Assembly: GCF_035083965.1 (NCBI RefSeq)
Contig: NC_089738.1
Coordinates: 9,574,734 to 9,638,733 of the forward strand
From: Branchiostoma lanceolatum
Lineage: Eukaryota; Chordata; Leptocardii; Amphioxiformes; Branchiostomatidae
Length of the DNA stretch: 64,000 nucleotides
Direction of reading: 5' to 3'
The position numbers and the translations under genes were made by a program. Below are positions 10,960 through 22,785 of the stretch, piece by piece (position 1 is the first letter of the stretch; every line of letters begins with the position of its first letter). The notes under the pieces were generated by a model, which was given only the letters and a program-made list of their open reading frames with translations, searched no databases and was not told the origin of the DNA.

Positions 10960-12406
10960 AAGCTTTAAACTTGATTAGTCCAAGGAGTTATGCATAGCCT
11001 GGAGGTCAGACTGTTTCCAGGGTATACACAGACCAGCTTCTCAGCGCTAGGGCCAATATGCCCCCACAAAAATTCTACAACAGGCCCCCGGAGTTTTAGA
11101 CCAGCGAGTGGAGGGGGGGGGGGTAAGATTTTGTGATAGCCTCACTCAAACGATTTTTTTTTCAGATTTTTTTATATAAAAACTGCGGTGGTTTTTTTTA
11201 TTTTGGGCTACGCCTCAGTAGCGGGGCCATTTTCCGCCTTATAATTTCAGCGATCAGTAGAAATATAGGGTTGGGATGATATCGATATCGTATGAGTAAT
11301 CAATGAACTACCACCTCCATACGGGTGTTAAAGACCCGCAAGAAACCATATACAAATTTGAACAGACTCTTGTTTCGAACTCAAGGAATCTCACGCAGAT
11401 TATTTTAATGTCAACTTTATTTTGACCAGGAAATAACATCCTTGCATTCCATATAGTACTAAGCACTGTTAGCACGGGTAATTACTATCTAATGGTAAAA
11501 TTGCTACCGATCATGCTTCAGATAACAACAACAATGAAGTGATATGGTCATATAACAGTTTGATGGCCGACATATTGCACAACCTGAGTGACATTATCAC
11601 AACAAATTTATAGTAGCTGCCAGAGACACATCGTTTTCTTATAACACGTGACAAAAACATTCATCTGCATCTTGTGACGCATTTTACAAAAAACGTTGAT
11701 TCTAAAGATATTTTACTAGGAGCGTTCTACCTCGCCTTCAGATATTGAGATGTCACCCACGTGACTATAACGTCATCACTGCCCGCCATGTTTGGTGGTC
11801 AAACTTGGACGATTCCAAATGAAATCAAACTTTCTATAAAATTGCAGTGGCATGCACATGCAAATTCACATGTCTGACTACACTCTAGGTACGACCAACC
11901 AGCATCGTAGTCTTCGCATGCAAACACCATATTCTATAAAAAAAGTTAAACCATAAGTCGGTATCTCACCGGACTACGCCAAATTGCTCCAATCGGCGCA
12001 AAGTTGTCGCCTGAAATCGCAAATTGTTTTCAAAATGGCGCACATGAAAGCAAAATAGCGTAAAGCGGCGCAATCACTATAAATCCCTTTTAGATCACTT
12101 TTTATCATTGTACATTGGTTTTTGATTCAGTGACAACACTGCGGATTCCAAGAAAGTTATCTTGCATCTGATTTGAATCCAAATATGAGAATGTGACATT
12201 ATGGGCGCGGCCATTTTGTTTTTGTAGAGATGACGTATTCTACCAGTGTGTCGTACGTTAATGTGAACCCAAGAAAAATTGGCGAAAATTCGCAAATTTG
12301 GTGCAATTAGGCGCAGTACAGTAAGAAACCACCTATATATAGTGGTATGAAAATGGACATGTGCTAAGAAATAAGTTTCTTGTACACCATCTTGCTACAT
12401 CCAGGC
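10960..12406. other. Intergenic region between genes C and D
   Basis: No coding exon recognised. It holds G-rich low-complexity sequence near 11110, a CACGTGAC plus CCGCCATGTTTGG block near 11757-11805, and MITE M3 at 11957-12332. An AATAAA on the minus strand near 11417 could serve gene D only as a distant poly(A) signal. Confidence 0.5.
11957..12332. mobile_element. MITE family M3, copy 1 (about 375 bp)
   Basis: The left end 'ggtatctcaccggactacgc' pairs with the right end 'gcgcagtacagtaagaaacc'. Both lead inward to a 'caaattg' block and A/T-rich sequence with many 'gcgcaaa' phrases. It has no coding frame. The copy at 22388-22785 shares the ends and composition. Confidence 0.7.
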
Positions 12407-14251
12407 CTACTTCCCGTGAGCCATGATCTTGGCGAACTCGATGACGCTGACCTTGTCGTCCTTGTTGGTGTCAGCGGCGGCCATCATGGCCTTGACCGTG
12501 GTCTCGTCATTCCCTATCCCGAGTACCGCCAGGACCTCCTTCAGCTCGGCTCGCTCGATGAAACCACTTCCATCCTGCAAGGGAAGGGAAGGGTAAGTTT
12601 AACACAATTTGATGTGCACACACTCATTGGTTTTGGTCGCGAGGGGGGGTGGGGTGCTAGAAGTGGCCGACGTTTCACCGTGAAGGGAGGCAAACAATAA
12701 GCCCATTCACGGTTTCGACTACGCATGTGCAAGGTCAAAGGTAAAGGCCCCCGAGACGTATACAAAACCGGTCGGGCGTTGTTATGCAAATCTAGACAAT
12801 GTCGAGACGAGCACTGTTTACAGGGGCCTTCACCTTTGACACTGCACATGCGTAGTCGGAACCGTGAATGGGCTTATGGAATCGCGCGCAGCCACTCCTG
12901 GCTCCCCCGACGGTAACCTCTGATTGGAGAATAAATTTTGTATACTAGTAGTGGTATGGAAACATCAATGAACAAATGGTATTAAACATCATAACTATCT
13001 TGTGCAGAATCTGTGTGATTTTGACATAAATGTGGAGTATTTATTTTAGTTCCTAGAGTACCTCAAATAAAGTTGTACAGTGAAGTAAGCATTAGTAATG
13101 ACCCATTGCAAGTCTATTGAAAAGATTCGGTTAGAGCTGGCAAATGTGACAAAGGGTATTTTTGTGATGATCATCGTTTCGCACAGCATTTCATCTATTT
13201 TTCATGACTCATACTTAAAACAAACTATCATGAGGAGATTCGTTCCTAACCTTGTCATAGTTCTTGAAGATTTCACGGGTGTCATCAACAGTAGCCGCCT
13301 GGATAGCCTTCATGTCAGCGATGACCTTCTTGAATTCAGAGAACTCCAAGAAGCCGTTTTTGTCACTGTCGTACTGTGCCATGATTACCTGGGGACAATT
13401 AAGAAAAGAAAACAAAATGTTAGCGCTCACATGTAAAAGATAGTAAAATCAGTCCCATAGCTACATGTATTTTCCCTTTAGGGGCTACAGGTTGTTATCC
13501 ACTGTCTAGGATACGGTATTGGAAGGCGGAGCCCATCCCTCTCCTTCCACCGCCTTTTACCTCCCCAACCAAAGTCAGAACCCATTTTCACACCTTGGTG
13601 GAGTGAGAAAGCCTCGTGTAAAGTGCCTTTCCCAAGGGCACAAAGTCTATCAAAAAATGCCGGGAATCGATCCCAATACCTCTCGATCTTGAGCCGTCCA
13701 TCCGTCTGCCATGACGTGAATATTGTCCGCCATATTGGTTGTGTATACAAGTAATATCATATTATACCCGGAAAATGCTATGTAAGTTTGAATTTTATTT
13801 TGTATAAATGGCTGAAGTAAGAATAACTTAAACATTTGGAGATAAAACTGGTATCTATTCTCATGCTAATTTAGATAAACTTAGCATCATGTTGACATTT
13901 TCATGACAGTCGTTCAAATAATTATAAACGCGAGCAGCAACACCACATAGCCACCACCAGGCCTTCTTACGGGATATCGAACCGGGCAAGAGGGTCAGTC
14001 CACGGGAAGGTTAACATTTCCACCTCCTGCGCCTGGCCAGTCAAACCCTAAGGTTGCCAGACTCTCTTGGCAAATCATTCTCCCTATAGCCGGTGTAGTT
14101 AGTCTGGTAGAGACTAATCACTACATACCTTTAGAAGCTCGGGACTGGCCGTCACTCCCATCTCCTTCAGTGCTGTCTCCAACTCTTTGGAACTCATTTT
14201 GCCGTCATTGTTGACGTCAAACTTCTTGAAAACAGTTTCTGGATTTGCCAT
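12407..14251 (-). CDS. Gene D: four-EF-hand calcium-binding protein (142 aa)
   Basis: Coding exons on the minus strand are 14129-14251 (MANPETVFKKFDV), 13251-13388 and 12407-12574 (TAG at 12407-12409), with phase-0 GT-AG introns. The ATG lies six bases after an acceptor (AG|GACATCATGG), as in B, C and G. Loops: EF1 DVNNDGKMSSKE, EF2 DSDKNGFLEFSE (canonical, unlike B and C), EF3 DKDGSGFIERAE split after residue 2, EF4 DTNKDDKVSVIE where the usual Gly at position 6 is Asp. EF4 may bind weakly. Similar in design to B and C but without their EF2 insertion, so D probably keeps the older form. Intron 2 holds a SINE, intron 1 a foldback copy. Confidence 0.9.
13476..13735 (-). mobile_element. tRNA-derived SINE, family S2, copy 1
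   Basis: On the minus strand a tRNA-like head with the B-box-like phrase 'gggatcgattcccgg' leads into a body with 'ggttggggaggtaaa' and 'gagagggatgggctcc'. The copy at 20806-21042 shares head position and body. It lies in intron 2 of gene D. Confidence 0.7.
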
Positions 14252-14317
14252 GATGTCCTGTGGTTAATAACTGTCAGGTCTGTGGTAAAAATAAAGGACG
14301 AACAACGAAATTCCTGT

Positions 14318-14531
14318 AACCTGGCATCCAGTCTATCGTCATTAGGCCGAGCTATCTTCGGCCAAGCTTTCTTCGGGGCAGACGGATCTCTCTGCCGCCT
14401 GGGTTATCTTTGGCACCCGGTGGTTGTTTTATGCGGTGGCCACCGCAAGCCAAAGACTACCCCGGCGGTGGAAAGCCCCTTCTGTCCCGAAGAGAGCTTG
14501 GCCGAACCACAGTAGACTGTATGCAAGGTTA
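14318..14531. repeat. Foldback element, copy 3 (5' side of gene D)
   Basis: Same family as 4346-4566, with arms AACCTGGCATCCAGTCTATC and 'agtagactgtatgcaaggtt'. The loop region is shorter and more symmetrical ('tggcacccggtggttg'). Lying upstream of the ATG exon of D, it is an independent insertion rather than part of the B/C duplication. Confidence 0.75.
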
Positions 14532-14765
14532 TAATTCCCGGTGTATACCATTCTATTTCTATCTCTCTCTCTCTGACGTGTACACAAACACATGCACGCA
14601 CTTTCAAACAGGGTCGGTTTTATACATACTAGCATTGATGTCTATATCATTTATACACCAACTATATTGATTGGCTAGGTGACAAGGCTAGGTGACAAGA
14701 CATAAACTAGCTTGTACATATTGCCTAAATCATATGTTTTATACATTTTATTAAGCCAAACTCAC

Positions 14766-14870
14766 CTTTAACTGTACAAAATACGCGTCAGTAGCAGGTA
14801 ACGCTATATACCACTGTGAATGTTGACGGTAATAACTGTGGGTGTGGTTGGAATATTATATGGCTTATTA
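14766..14870 (-). promoter_or_regulatory. Candidate leader exon and promoter of gene D
   Basis: On the minus strand a strong donor (GTTAAAG|GTGAGTTT) ends a possible leader exon at 14766. Upstream, near 14850-14865, CATATAATATT resembles a TATA box. The arrangement fits a leader intron before the acceptor at 14258. No transcript evidence is available. Confidence 0.4.
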
Positions 14871-15239
14871 TATTTGGCAATTTGGATAATTGATCTGGCC
14901 AGGCTGAAACACAAAAGATGATTTGATATGCATGGTATCATAATTTGTTTCGCTGTTGCTCATATTCTGATGCTGATGTTCCAGAAATAGATCCTTTGTT
15001 GCAATGAACAATAAAGGCATATAAGAATATGGTAATCTTAATGCCTTTGTACGTGTGGGGAACAACAAGTCCAAATGACAAATACTTTGTAATGCGGACA
15101 AAAACGTCGTGCAACATTATAATGACTAAATTTGAGTGAGTGTATTATAGTTTATTTTTGTTTCTGCATGCAATTTCATTTGTAATGATGTTGATCTAGT
15201 ATAATATAAGTAGATAATTCTTATATTCTTGTTACCTCC

Positions 15240-15480
15240 ACAAAAATGGATGTATAGTTTCTTTACTCTGGATGATGTATGGGGATATATCTTAAATAAC
15301 TAGATGGATTGCGATGGTATTTGGTATGTGGGTGGGGTGAACCCGAAAGTGAAGGTAGCTTTTGGTCCTTCTGGTGGTTGGCCTTGGTACTGCAGCATCA
15401 CTTTTTTCGTATCTTTCTTGCTGGACGTGCTGTGGTCTTGAACTTTAGGTGGCAGGTAGGCGTTGACATAAGGACGGAGT
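15240..15480 (+). repeat. Dispersed repeat R1, copy 1
   Basis: Shares the phrases 'agatggattgcgatggtatt', 'ttggccttggtactgcagca' and 'ggacgtgctgtggtcttg' with segments at 44840-45110 and 52495-52890. No coding frame. Family unknown; possibly the tail of a retroelement. Confidence 0.55.
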
Positions 15481-16777
15481 GATGTAAATTTGGGACTCCT
15501 AGCAGGTTGCTCCTGGTATATACTAGTACATACTAGTTTATTACGCATTTTCTTTGTCATGAGTATGATAGTAAAATGAGTCTCTCAAATATACAAAACA
15601 GATAGCTGCATTGAAAATGCCTATACTAGATGTATATGGGAGAACTTTCCCACGACATGTCCTAATTATATATCCATTGTGTTGCTGCTCACGCGATGCC
15701 ACCGGGCACTGACCCTCACATCTACATTTGAGATAGAGAGATCTCACCTCAGGAATTCTTGTTTGATTTATGTAGGGATGCCATAAGTTACATATCTGCC
15801 GTCAAAGAGTATCTACGACAAACTCAAAACAGTCACAAGCTTAAGACATGAAAATCTCGTACGCCCTAAATTTGATGTCGTAAAGAAATCGTTTGAAGAA
15901 TGGTTAAGATATGAGCTATAACCAAGGACATTATATAACATCATTGCTAGAACACAATTACTGCAAGCATTGACCCGTAGCATTTTGTGGTTGGCTCTAA
16001 TTCAGCTGAAGTAATTTGTACTGAAGGTTCCTTACGTAATGTGCAATTGTTACATATTAAGTTGTGTTTTTTTTTGTCAGGGGAACCACAAATAATATAT
16101 TGCTTTGTGTAGGGAAAAGATTAAGGTGAAAATCCGCTGTTGATTGTCCTCATGTATTGTTTCTGGCCAACAATGTGGTTTTAAGTTGTCGAGCCTCACA
16201 CCGGGATGGAGTCGGGTCGAATCGGGTGATCTCGGTCACTATGATCGGGGTGTTTTCGGTTGGAATCGGGGTGTTCTCGGTTTGAGTCGGAATGACTTCG
16301 GACCAAGTCTAGGCTTCGAGTTCACAGCTTGAGTGCCACTGGTTTGCGTCTTGAAAACAGTTGTGACGATGCTCAATCGGCTTGGTTGTGTCAAACGACA
16401 CATAACAGGAATCTGAGTGAATGAAAATGTATAAGACTACCACAATTTCAGAGTTGATAGAATTTCTGTCCTCACTTAAAATGACCATGGACATTCCCCT
16501 AAGGGACATGATTTAACCACAATTTGAGTTTCTAGAAATATGGTTCTGTGTTAGGGACATTTGAAAGACACCGTCAAATACAGCCGGTATGTGTCATGGC
16601 CGTACATGTAGGGTAGACACCCCGATACAACTAACTGGTCACCAGTGCTGGCGCGGCCATCTTTGATTAACGTCAATTAACCGCCAACGGTATCTGTGAT
16701 GTTTGTATCTGATGTGACCTTCAAAACGTACCGAAGGGCGAATGCTGAAAACATCAACAGATGTGCCCCAGTTACAG

Positions 16778-17098
16778 TGCAGTGTAGCGTGAATAGTCCA
16801 GTGGTCAGTGACCCTGCCTCTGGACCAAGAAGCCGTGAGTTCCAATCCCGGCTGTTGTCGCTCACCCAACATGCACGCTACTAGAAAGGATTGCAGTCCC
16901 AAGAACGGGACGTTAACTTGCGGTCCACTGTTCGTTGTACTTGTCGAAAAGAGCTAAGGGAATTTCCCCGGTACAATGAACTTGTTAACACTGTACATAG
17001 CGTCTGTCCTCTGCCACAACCAGTGAAAGAGTACCTCCTCAGTGAGCTAATCCGGTTCGAGATCACTTTCATCGTTTACAGTTGTAGCAAGGCCTGAG
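16778..17098 (+). mobile_element. tRNA-derived SINE, family S3, copy 1
   Basis: The head 'gtagcgtgaatagtccagtg' followed by 'gtcagtgaccctgcctctgg' and a B-box-like 'gagttccaatcccgg' is tRNA-like. The body has 'gggaatttccccggtacaat'. The inverse copy at 56412-56619 shares head and body. Confidence 0.75.
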
Positions 17099-18059
17099 AT
17101 CAAATTTGAGATTATTCATTTTGACAAAAAACAACAAAACAACAACCAATCATAACTTCATGTTAACATCATGTAATAGACCATAGAGCTACAGATGCTC
17201 TCGTTGGTACACTGACTCATGTCAATATGGTTATTGCCATATTCCAGATAGTAATCTTTGATTTTCGTATTGTATAATATAATCTTTTACATTGTACTGG
17301 TGGTACATAAAGTTATGCATATGATTTTTATATCAAACCTACCTAATAGTTCTATAGCTGGCTATATTGGCCAGTCAATCTAATATGGATTTGATGAGAT
17401 CTATGTTTCATATGGTGCCACTGTCCGTTTTTTGTATCGTAAATTTCATCACTATCATCATCATTATCATGAACCACTTATCAAATTAATGTTCTAATTT
17501 TACTGCAATACTGTACATATGATTATAATCTAGGGTAGATTAGATACATATGATTGTAAATACTGGAACACGAAACACATTTTATTTCCAAGTGTTCATT
17601 TAACCACGACGAAAGAAGTGTATTGTATTATCACGTCATCACGACCTACCCCATTAACTTTCTCACATTCACGGACGAACATAAAGTCACTTTCCTCTTA
17701 AAATCGCAGAACAATACAGCTTGTAGAAAAAGTGGGGCTTTTCGTCTTCGTCTGCTTCCAAAGAAAAAAAGAAAAAAAAACCCAACTTGTCTAGATATTA
17801 ATAACACTAATATTTAGTACTAGTCTTTTGTTAAATCAACGTCAATCACTTTCCAGTCACATATTTGTCTCCTAGGCTTCTTGATATATAATCTAATGTA
17901 TTAGGTAAGGATACATTCTGTCACGTATGCACTTCAGTGCTCGTTTTGTGAAAACCTAAAATAAAAAAAGAGAACCTTAAAGAACGTTTTGGAAGTTCTT
18001 TAGCCGGCTCGACATTATGTGATGCTGTCGACCACTCTTCTCTTCTAGATAGAAACAAA

Positions 18060-21000
18060 CTAGTTATACGGACGCCTGTCCTTAGTCTTGTTACGAGACT
18101 TGTTCCTATTCTTCCTAGACGATGGAGAACATTTCTTCCCTTTCTTGTTCTTCTTACGGCGACACGGCAGGGTGGTACGAGCGGTGGTGGCGCTAGGAGG
18201 CGTAGTTGTGTTAAAGTCCGGCGGCATTTCGGTGATGTTAGTCGTGATGTTTGCAGGGGACTGGGTGGTAGTGTTGGTTGGGGGCATCTCTGTAACATTG
18301 GTTGTAGCGTTAGACGGACTTGGGGTTGTAACCTTGGCTGGAGATGGTGTTGTAACGTTGGATGTAGTGTTGGACGGGATTGGGGTAGTCACATTGGTAG
18401 GAGTTGGGGCTGTAACGTTAGTTGTAGTGTTGGACGGAATAGGAGTGGTTACGTTGCTTGGTGGCGGTGTTGTAACGTTGGTTGTAGTGTTAGCCGGCAG
18501 TGGAGTTGTAACGTTAGTAGGAGGCAGTGTTGTAACATTGGTTGTAGTGTTAGACGGGATTGGGGTAGTCACATTGGTAGGAGCCGGTGTTGTAAAATTG
18601 GTTGTAGTGTTAGATGGAGTTGGGGTTGTAACGTTGGCTGGAGGTTGTGTTGTAACATTGCTTGTAGTGTTAGATGGAATTGGGGTTGTAACGTTGGCTG
18701 ATGGTGGTGTTGTAACGTTGGTTGTAGTGTTAGACGGCTGTGGGGTGTGAGTGAATGGAGGTACGACGGTTGTCGTCGGGATCCCTGGACAGTCAGTCTG
18801 GTCCGTCATCCGGAACAAGGCGGCGTCGATGCCCATTTCCGTCACCTCGTACACGATGTCCTTCATAATGTCCTCATCTGTATAAACATAGACACAAGGC
18901 CTCAAATTAGCGCACGTCTAAGAGATATTTCGTCATAGTGGAATGTAATAAATGTTGCCTTTACAGAGAAATACTTTTAATACCCCGACGTGTAGCGTAC
19001 GTACCCCGACTTGTAGCGTATGTACCCCGACCTGTAGTGTATGTACCCCGACCTGTAGCGTATGTACCCCGACTTATAGCGTATGTACCCCGTCCTGTAG
19101 CGTATGTACCCCGACAAGTAGCATATGTACCCCGACTTGTAGCGTATGTACCCCGACCTGTAGCGTATGTACCCCGACCTGTAGTGTATGGACCCCGACC
19201 TATAGCGTATGTTCCCCGACTTGTAGCGTATGTACCCCGACTTGAAGCGTATGTACCCCGACCTGTAGCGTATGTACCCCGACCTGTAGCGTATGTACCC
19301 CGACGTGTAGCGTATGTACCCCGACCTGTAAGGTATGTACGCCGACCTGTAGCGTATGTACCCCGACCTGTAGCGTATGTACCCCGACCTGTAGCGTATG
19401 TACCCGACTTGTAGCGTATGTACCCCGACCTGTAGCGTATGTGACCCGACGTATAGCGTATGTACCCCGACGTGCAGCGTATGTACCCCGACCTGTAGCG
19501 TATGTACCCCGACTTGTACCGTATGTACCTCGACCTGTAACGTATGTACCCCGACGTGTAGCGTATGTACCCCGACGTGTAGCGTTTGTGACCCGACGTG
19601 TAGCGTATGTACCCCGACGTGTATCGTATGTACCCCGACCTGTAGCGTATGTACCCCGACTTGTACCGTATGTACCTTGACCTGTAACGTGTGTACCCAG
19701 ACCTGTAGCGTATGTATCCCGGCCTGTAGCGTGTGTACCCCGGCCTGTAGCGTATGTACCCGACCTGTAGCGTATGTACCCCGACCTGTAGCGTATGTAC
19801 CCCGACCTGCAGCGTATGTAACCCGACTTGTAGCGTATGTATACGTACCTCTAGTGTATGTACCCCGACTTGTAGCGTATGTACCCCGACTTGTAGCGTA
19901 TGTATCCGGACCTGTAGCGTATGTACCCCGACTTATAGCGTATGTACCTCGACTTGTAGCGTATATGTACCCAGACCTGTAGCGTATGTACCCCGACCTG
20001 CATGTAGCGTATGTACCCCGACCTGTAGCGTATGTACTCCGAACTTTAGCGTATGTACCCAGACTTATAGCGTATGTACCCCGACCTGTAGCGTATGTAC
20101 CACGACATGTAGCATATTTTGAAGATATTTCTTATATTGTTCGAACACCCTCAATTCCTGGTACTTAAATATTTCTGAATTCTTCAAATTGAATATTATC
20201 AATTTCATAGATATTTCCCATTTTGTTTGAACACCGCCAGAATTCTAAATCACGGTCTGTAAGCGTGAAGCGATCACAGTAGCGAACCAAAGCTATAATA
20301 CGACGGACTAACCCTGTACCTCAACTTGTAACTTTGAGTTCATGTACCTTATCCGTTTACGTACACAACCCTGAAGCTAGGGTCTCGGAATTGGAGGGAC
20401 CTTAAACTGTGGTGGGCAACCTCGCTTTTGACTCAGGCTGCCCAGTGTGGGCAACCTGACATTAAAAGTATTTCGAACCCTGTCTGTACTCACCCAGTGT
20501 CCGCTCTCTCCCCAGAATCCAGGCCATCTCGACTTTAAACAGACCCCAGACGAAGCTGACACATGACCAGACCACCGCGTAGCTGCTGTAGTCTGTGTCC
20601 AGTACCCAGTACGGCCCTTTCGGGAGAAAACGGGAGAATCCGATGGACAGCTTCGAAGGCACCCGAGGATCCGGTACATAGGCTCGACCTACAGCCCTCG
20701 CGACGTGGCCATAGCTGTCTATTCCTTTGGTAAAAACCTAAAGTAAAAAAAAGAAGTACAAATGTATTTGAAAGTAGTCGCATTGCTTTTTGAGGCTGTA
20801 CTGTAGGGGCAGTGGGTTGTTATTCACTGTGTCTAGTAGGGCACGGTTTTGGAAGGTGGAGCCCATCTCTCTCCTTTCACCGCCATTTACCTCCCCAACC
20901 AAAGTAAGGTACGGGGGAAGTGAGGAAAATCGTGTGCAAAGGTACATCTGTGGCATGTCAGGGTATTCGAACCCAGGACCTATGGGTTCGGGGCCAAACA

Positions 21001-21628
21001 CCCATTATGTATATGCCAACACGACACCACCCCCCAAAAAATGACAATGCAAATGTTTTAGTTTACAATGCATCTGACGCAAGTTAGTATATATAGTATA
21101 TAGTGACTTCAACATTTGAATATATCATATTGGTACAGACGAATTAAGTCGGTGTGTTACGCCAAGAAGTGCTATAAAATACAGATTCAAATACCCTGCC
21201 GATCTAAAACAGTATACAAAAGGCTAAAATTCAGAATCTATAAGAATGTCCGAGTGGATATAACGATCACAAATTTGGCAGTTTAAGTAAGATAATAACT
21301 CATAGAGACTAGTCCGCTTTATTGTTCTAACCATGGGTCATCTATGATTCCATAAATGTTTCTTTAGACACAAATATGAATACATAATTCCTACCTTAAT
21401 GCCGCCATGTCTATGAAGGTAGTAGTGTGCTTCGGCACACTTCAAGCTTCGCTCAAACGCTACCGGAAAGCGGGCGATCTCGTACCAACGGCCCATGTAA
21501 CTCTTCACGCTAAAGTTTGCCTTGACGGGTAGGTCCGGACACTTCCCTTCTGAAACCTCCCCAAATCTCTGACCGTCGACAACAAAAACAACAGCCGAGA
21601 GGGCTAGGAGAAGACGCAACCCCGCCAT
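18060..21628 (-). CDS. Apolipoprotein-D-like lipocalin with mucin-like tail (about 431 aa)
   Basis: Coding exons on the minus strand are 21395-21628, 20494-20737 and 18060-18877 (TAG at 18060-18062); intron 1 is phase 0, intron 2 phase 1. I chose the ATG at 21626-21628 because it begins a good signal peptide (MAGLRLLLALSAVVFVVDG); an in-frame ATG lies 11 codons earlier. The lipocalin part has SCR1 (GRWYEIARFP), SCR2 (WVLDTDYSSYAVV) and an SCR3-like ILGRERTL, with paired cysteines as in ApoD (GKCPDL, LKCAEA, WSCVSF, TDCPGIP). After that point ApoD normally ends. Here the same exon continues with about 200 residues of Thr/Pro/Asn-rich repeats, period near 20 residues (NVTTPIPSNTTT type), about 26 NxT/S sequons, then a basic end (RRKKNKKGKKC). 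Predicted: secreted, heavily glycosylated carrier of a small hydrophobic ligand. The ligand is unknown. Confidence 0.88.
18190..18760 (-). repeat. In-frame 60-bp coding repeat of the lipocalin tail
   Basis: About nine imperfect units of roughly 60 bp, each with 'gtaacgttggttgtagtgtt' or a close form on the plus strand. They encode the glycosylated Thr/Pro/Asn tail. Substitutions mostly alter Pro, Ser, Ala or Ile between sequons, while the Asn and Thr of the sequons are kept. The long plus-strand frame over it is only its complement. Confidence 0.85.
18985..20120. repeat. Minisatellite, 21-bp unit, about 54 copies, in lipocalin intron 2
   Basis: Consensus unit 'gtatgtaccccgacctgtagc' or close. 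Because 21 is a multiple of three, long open frames arise by chance (Tyr-Val-Pro-Arg and Cys-Thr-Pro runs). They read opposite to the gene and carry frame slips, so I do not call them coding. The array lies wholly between the exon ends 20494 and 18877. Confidence 0.93.
20806..21042 (-). mobile_element. tRNA-derived SINE, family S2, copy 2
   Basis: Shares the body phrases 'aaggtggagcccatctctct' and 'ttacctccccaaccaaagta' with 13476-13735, and a tRNA-like part with 'gggtattcgaacccagga'. It lies in lipocalin intron 1. Confidence 0.7.
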
Positions 21629-22022
21629 GTTTTCTCCAGCTTCTTCCAAGGTGTTTGACACTGTTCCAAGAAACTGACAAGCTAACCTGGGCCCTGTCAG
21701 TTCACAGTGTACTTAAGGGTCGGGTTCATTGACCTGTATTGCAGCGTTTGCAAGTTGCGCGCTGCCCTACATTTGCCATCCCACTTAGAGCTACCAGGGG
21801 CTATGACCTCCATTTGCGCAAAAACAAGATAAGAGTCCACGCCAGGTCGTGCGTTTCCAGACAGAAGGGCATTCTTGAACTTTGTAAGACTTTTGGAATA
21901 CATCAGCCATTTCTTCTTTATTTCAACGACATTTTCTTTATTGAAAATATTCATAATTGTATTATCACATATGTTTATCTTCCAATAATGAGGGATACTC
22001 AAGCTTCTGAAGATGTATTTAT

Positions 22023-22075
22023 TTTGTGTTTGTTTGCTTGTTTGTTTGCTTGTTTGTTTGTTTGTTTGTTTGTAA
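22023..22075. repeat. (TTTG)n microsatellite
   Basis: Tetranucleotide run with some TTGC variants in the interval between the lipocalin start and gene E. Confidence 0.85.
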
Positions 22076-22387
22076 GAAATAAAGTATAAGTATTCGTTCT
22101 ACTTCCAATACTGTTTTGCCCGTGGTTTCATCGGTGTGTTTAGAGCCACTTAAAGACATATTAAACAAACTTACAGATGGTTTTCATCAAGGCGTTTAAC
22201 GTCCTGGCAGTAGTTCAAGGAATGCTGGCGGCCATTTACCGGAGTGTCCGTCATTTTAGAGCGGAGCAAGATACATCAGGATTGGACACCGAGAAATGAT
22301 ATAAAACACTTAACACTACAGAAATCATGTTGTGATCATAGTAGAAAGCTGAACATATTTTTTTTCCCACCGGCAACAGTTAAACGG

Positions 22388-22785
22388 GTATCTCACTAGA
22401 CTGCACCAAAGTGCACAAAGAAACTGCGCATGCGCCAACTTTGCGAATTTTTGCCAATTTTCCCTTGCGGTCACACTGACGTGCGTGACCTCTATGAACA
22501 AAATGGCCGCTCCTGGAATGTCACTCATTCTCAGTTTCGGCCAAAAATCAGATAGAAGATATCTTTTTAGAAAATCGCGGTGTTGCTTCTAAATTAAAAA
22601 GCAAAGGAGTGATTAAGATTCATCAAAAAGAGATTCGCAAGGTTTGCACCGTCTTATGCCAATTTGCAACTCGCGAATCTTTTGCAATTTAAAAAGAAAT
22701 TGCGATTTCATGCGATGAATCGGCGCGGATTGCGCCACTTTGCTAATGCTTTTCGCAATTTGGCTCAGTACAGTGAGGTCTTAAC
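22388..22785. mobile_element. MITE family M3, copy 2
   Basis: The left end 'ggtatctcactagactgcac' pairs with the right end 'ggctcagtacagtgaggtct'. Both ends and the 'gcgcca' and 'gcgaat' rich interior match 11957-12332. It has no coding frame. Confidence 0.7.

Larger units (their letters stand above)
14870..18059. other. Intergenic region between gene D and the lipocalin gene
   Basis: No coding exon recognised. Contents: a dispersed-repeat segment (15240-15480) related to those near 44840 and 52730; a G-rich stretch of near-repeats (16200-16310) of the type 'gaatcggggtgtt'; a SINE (16778-17098); and A/T-rich unique-looking sequence to 18059. A minus-strand AATAAA near 17582 may be the lipocalin poly(A) signal. 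Confidence 0.5.

Noticed and set aside
18088-18750. Long plus-strand open frame rich in Val, Gly and Leu
   Set aside because: It is the complement of the lipocalin tail repeat. The minus strand has signal peptide, lipocalin motifs and splice sites; this frame has none.
18938-20168. Several overlapping long frames with Tyr-Val-Pro-Arg or Cys-Thr-Pro repeats
   Set aside because: They come from a 21-bp minisatellite whose unit has no stop in two frames. The frames break at indels, lie in an intron and have no start or splice context.
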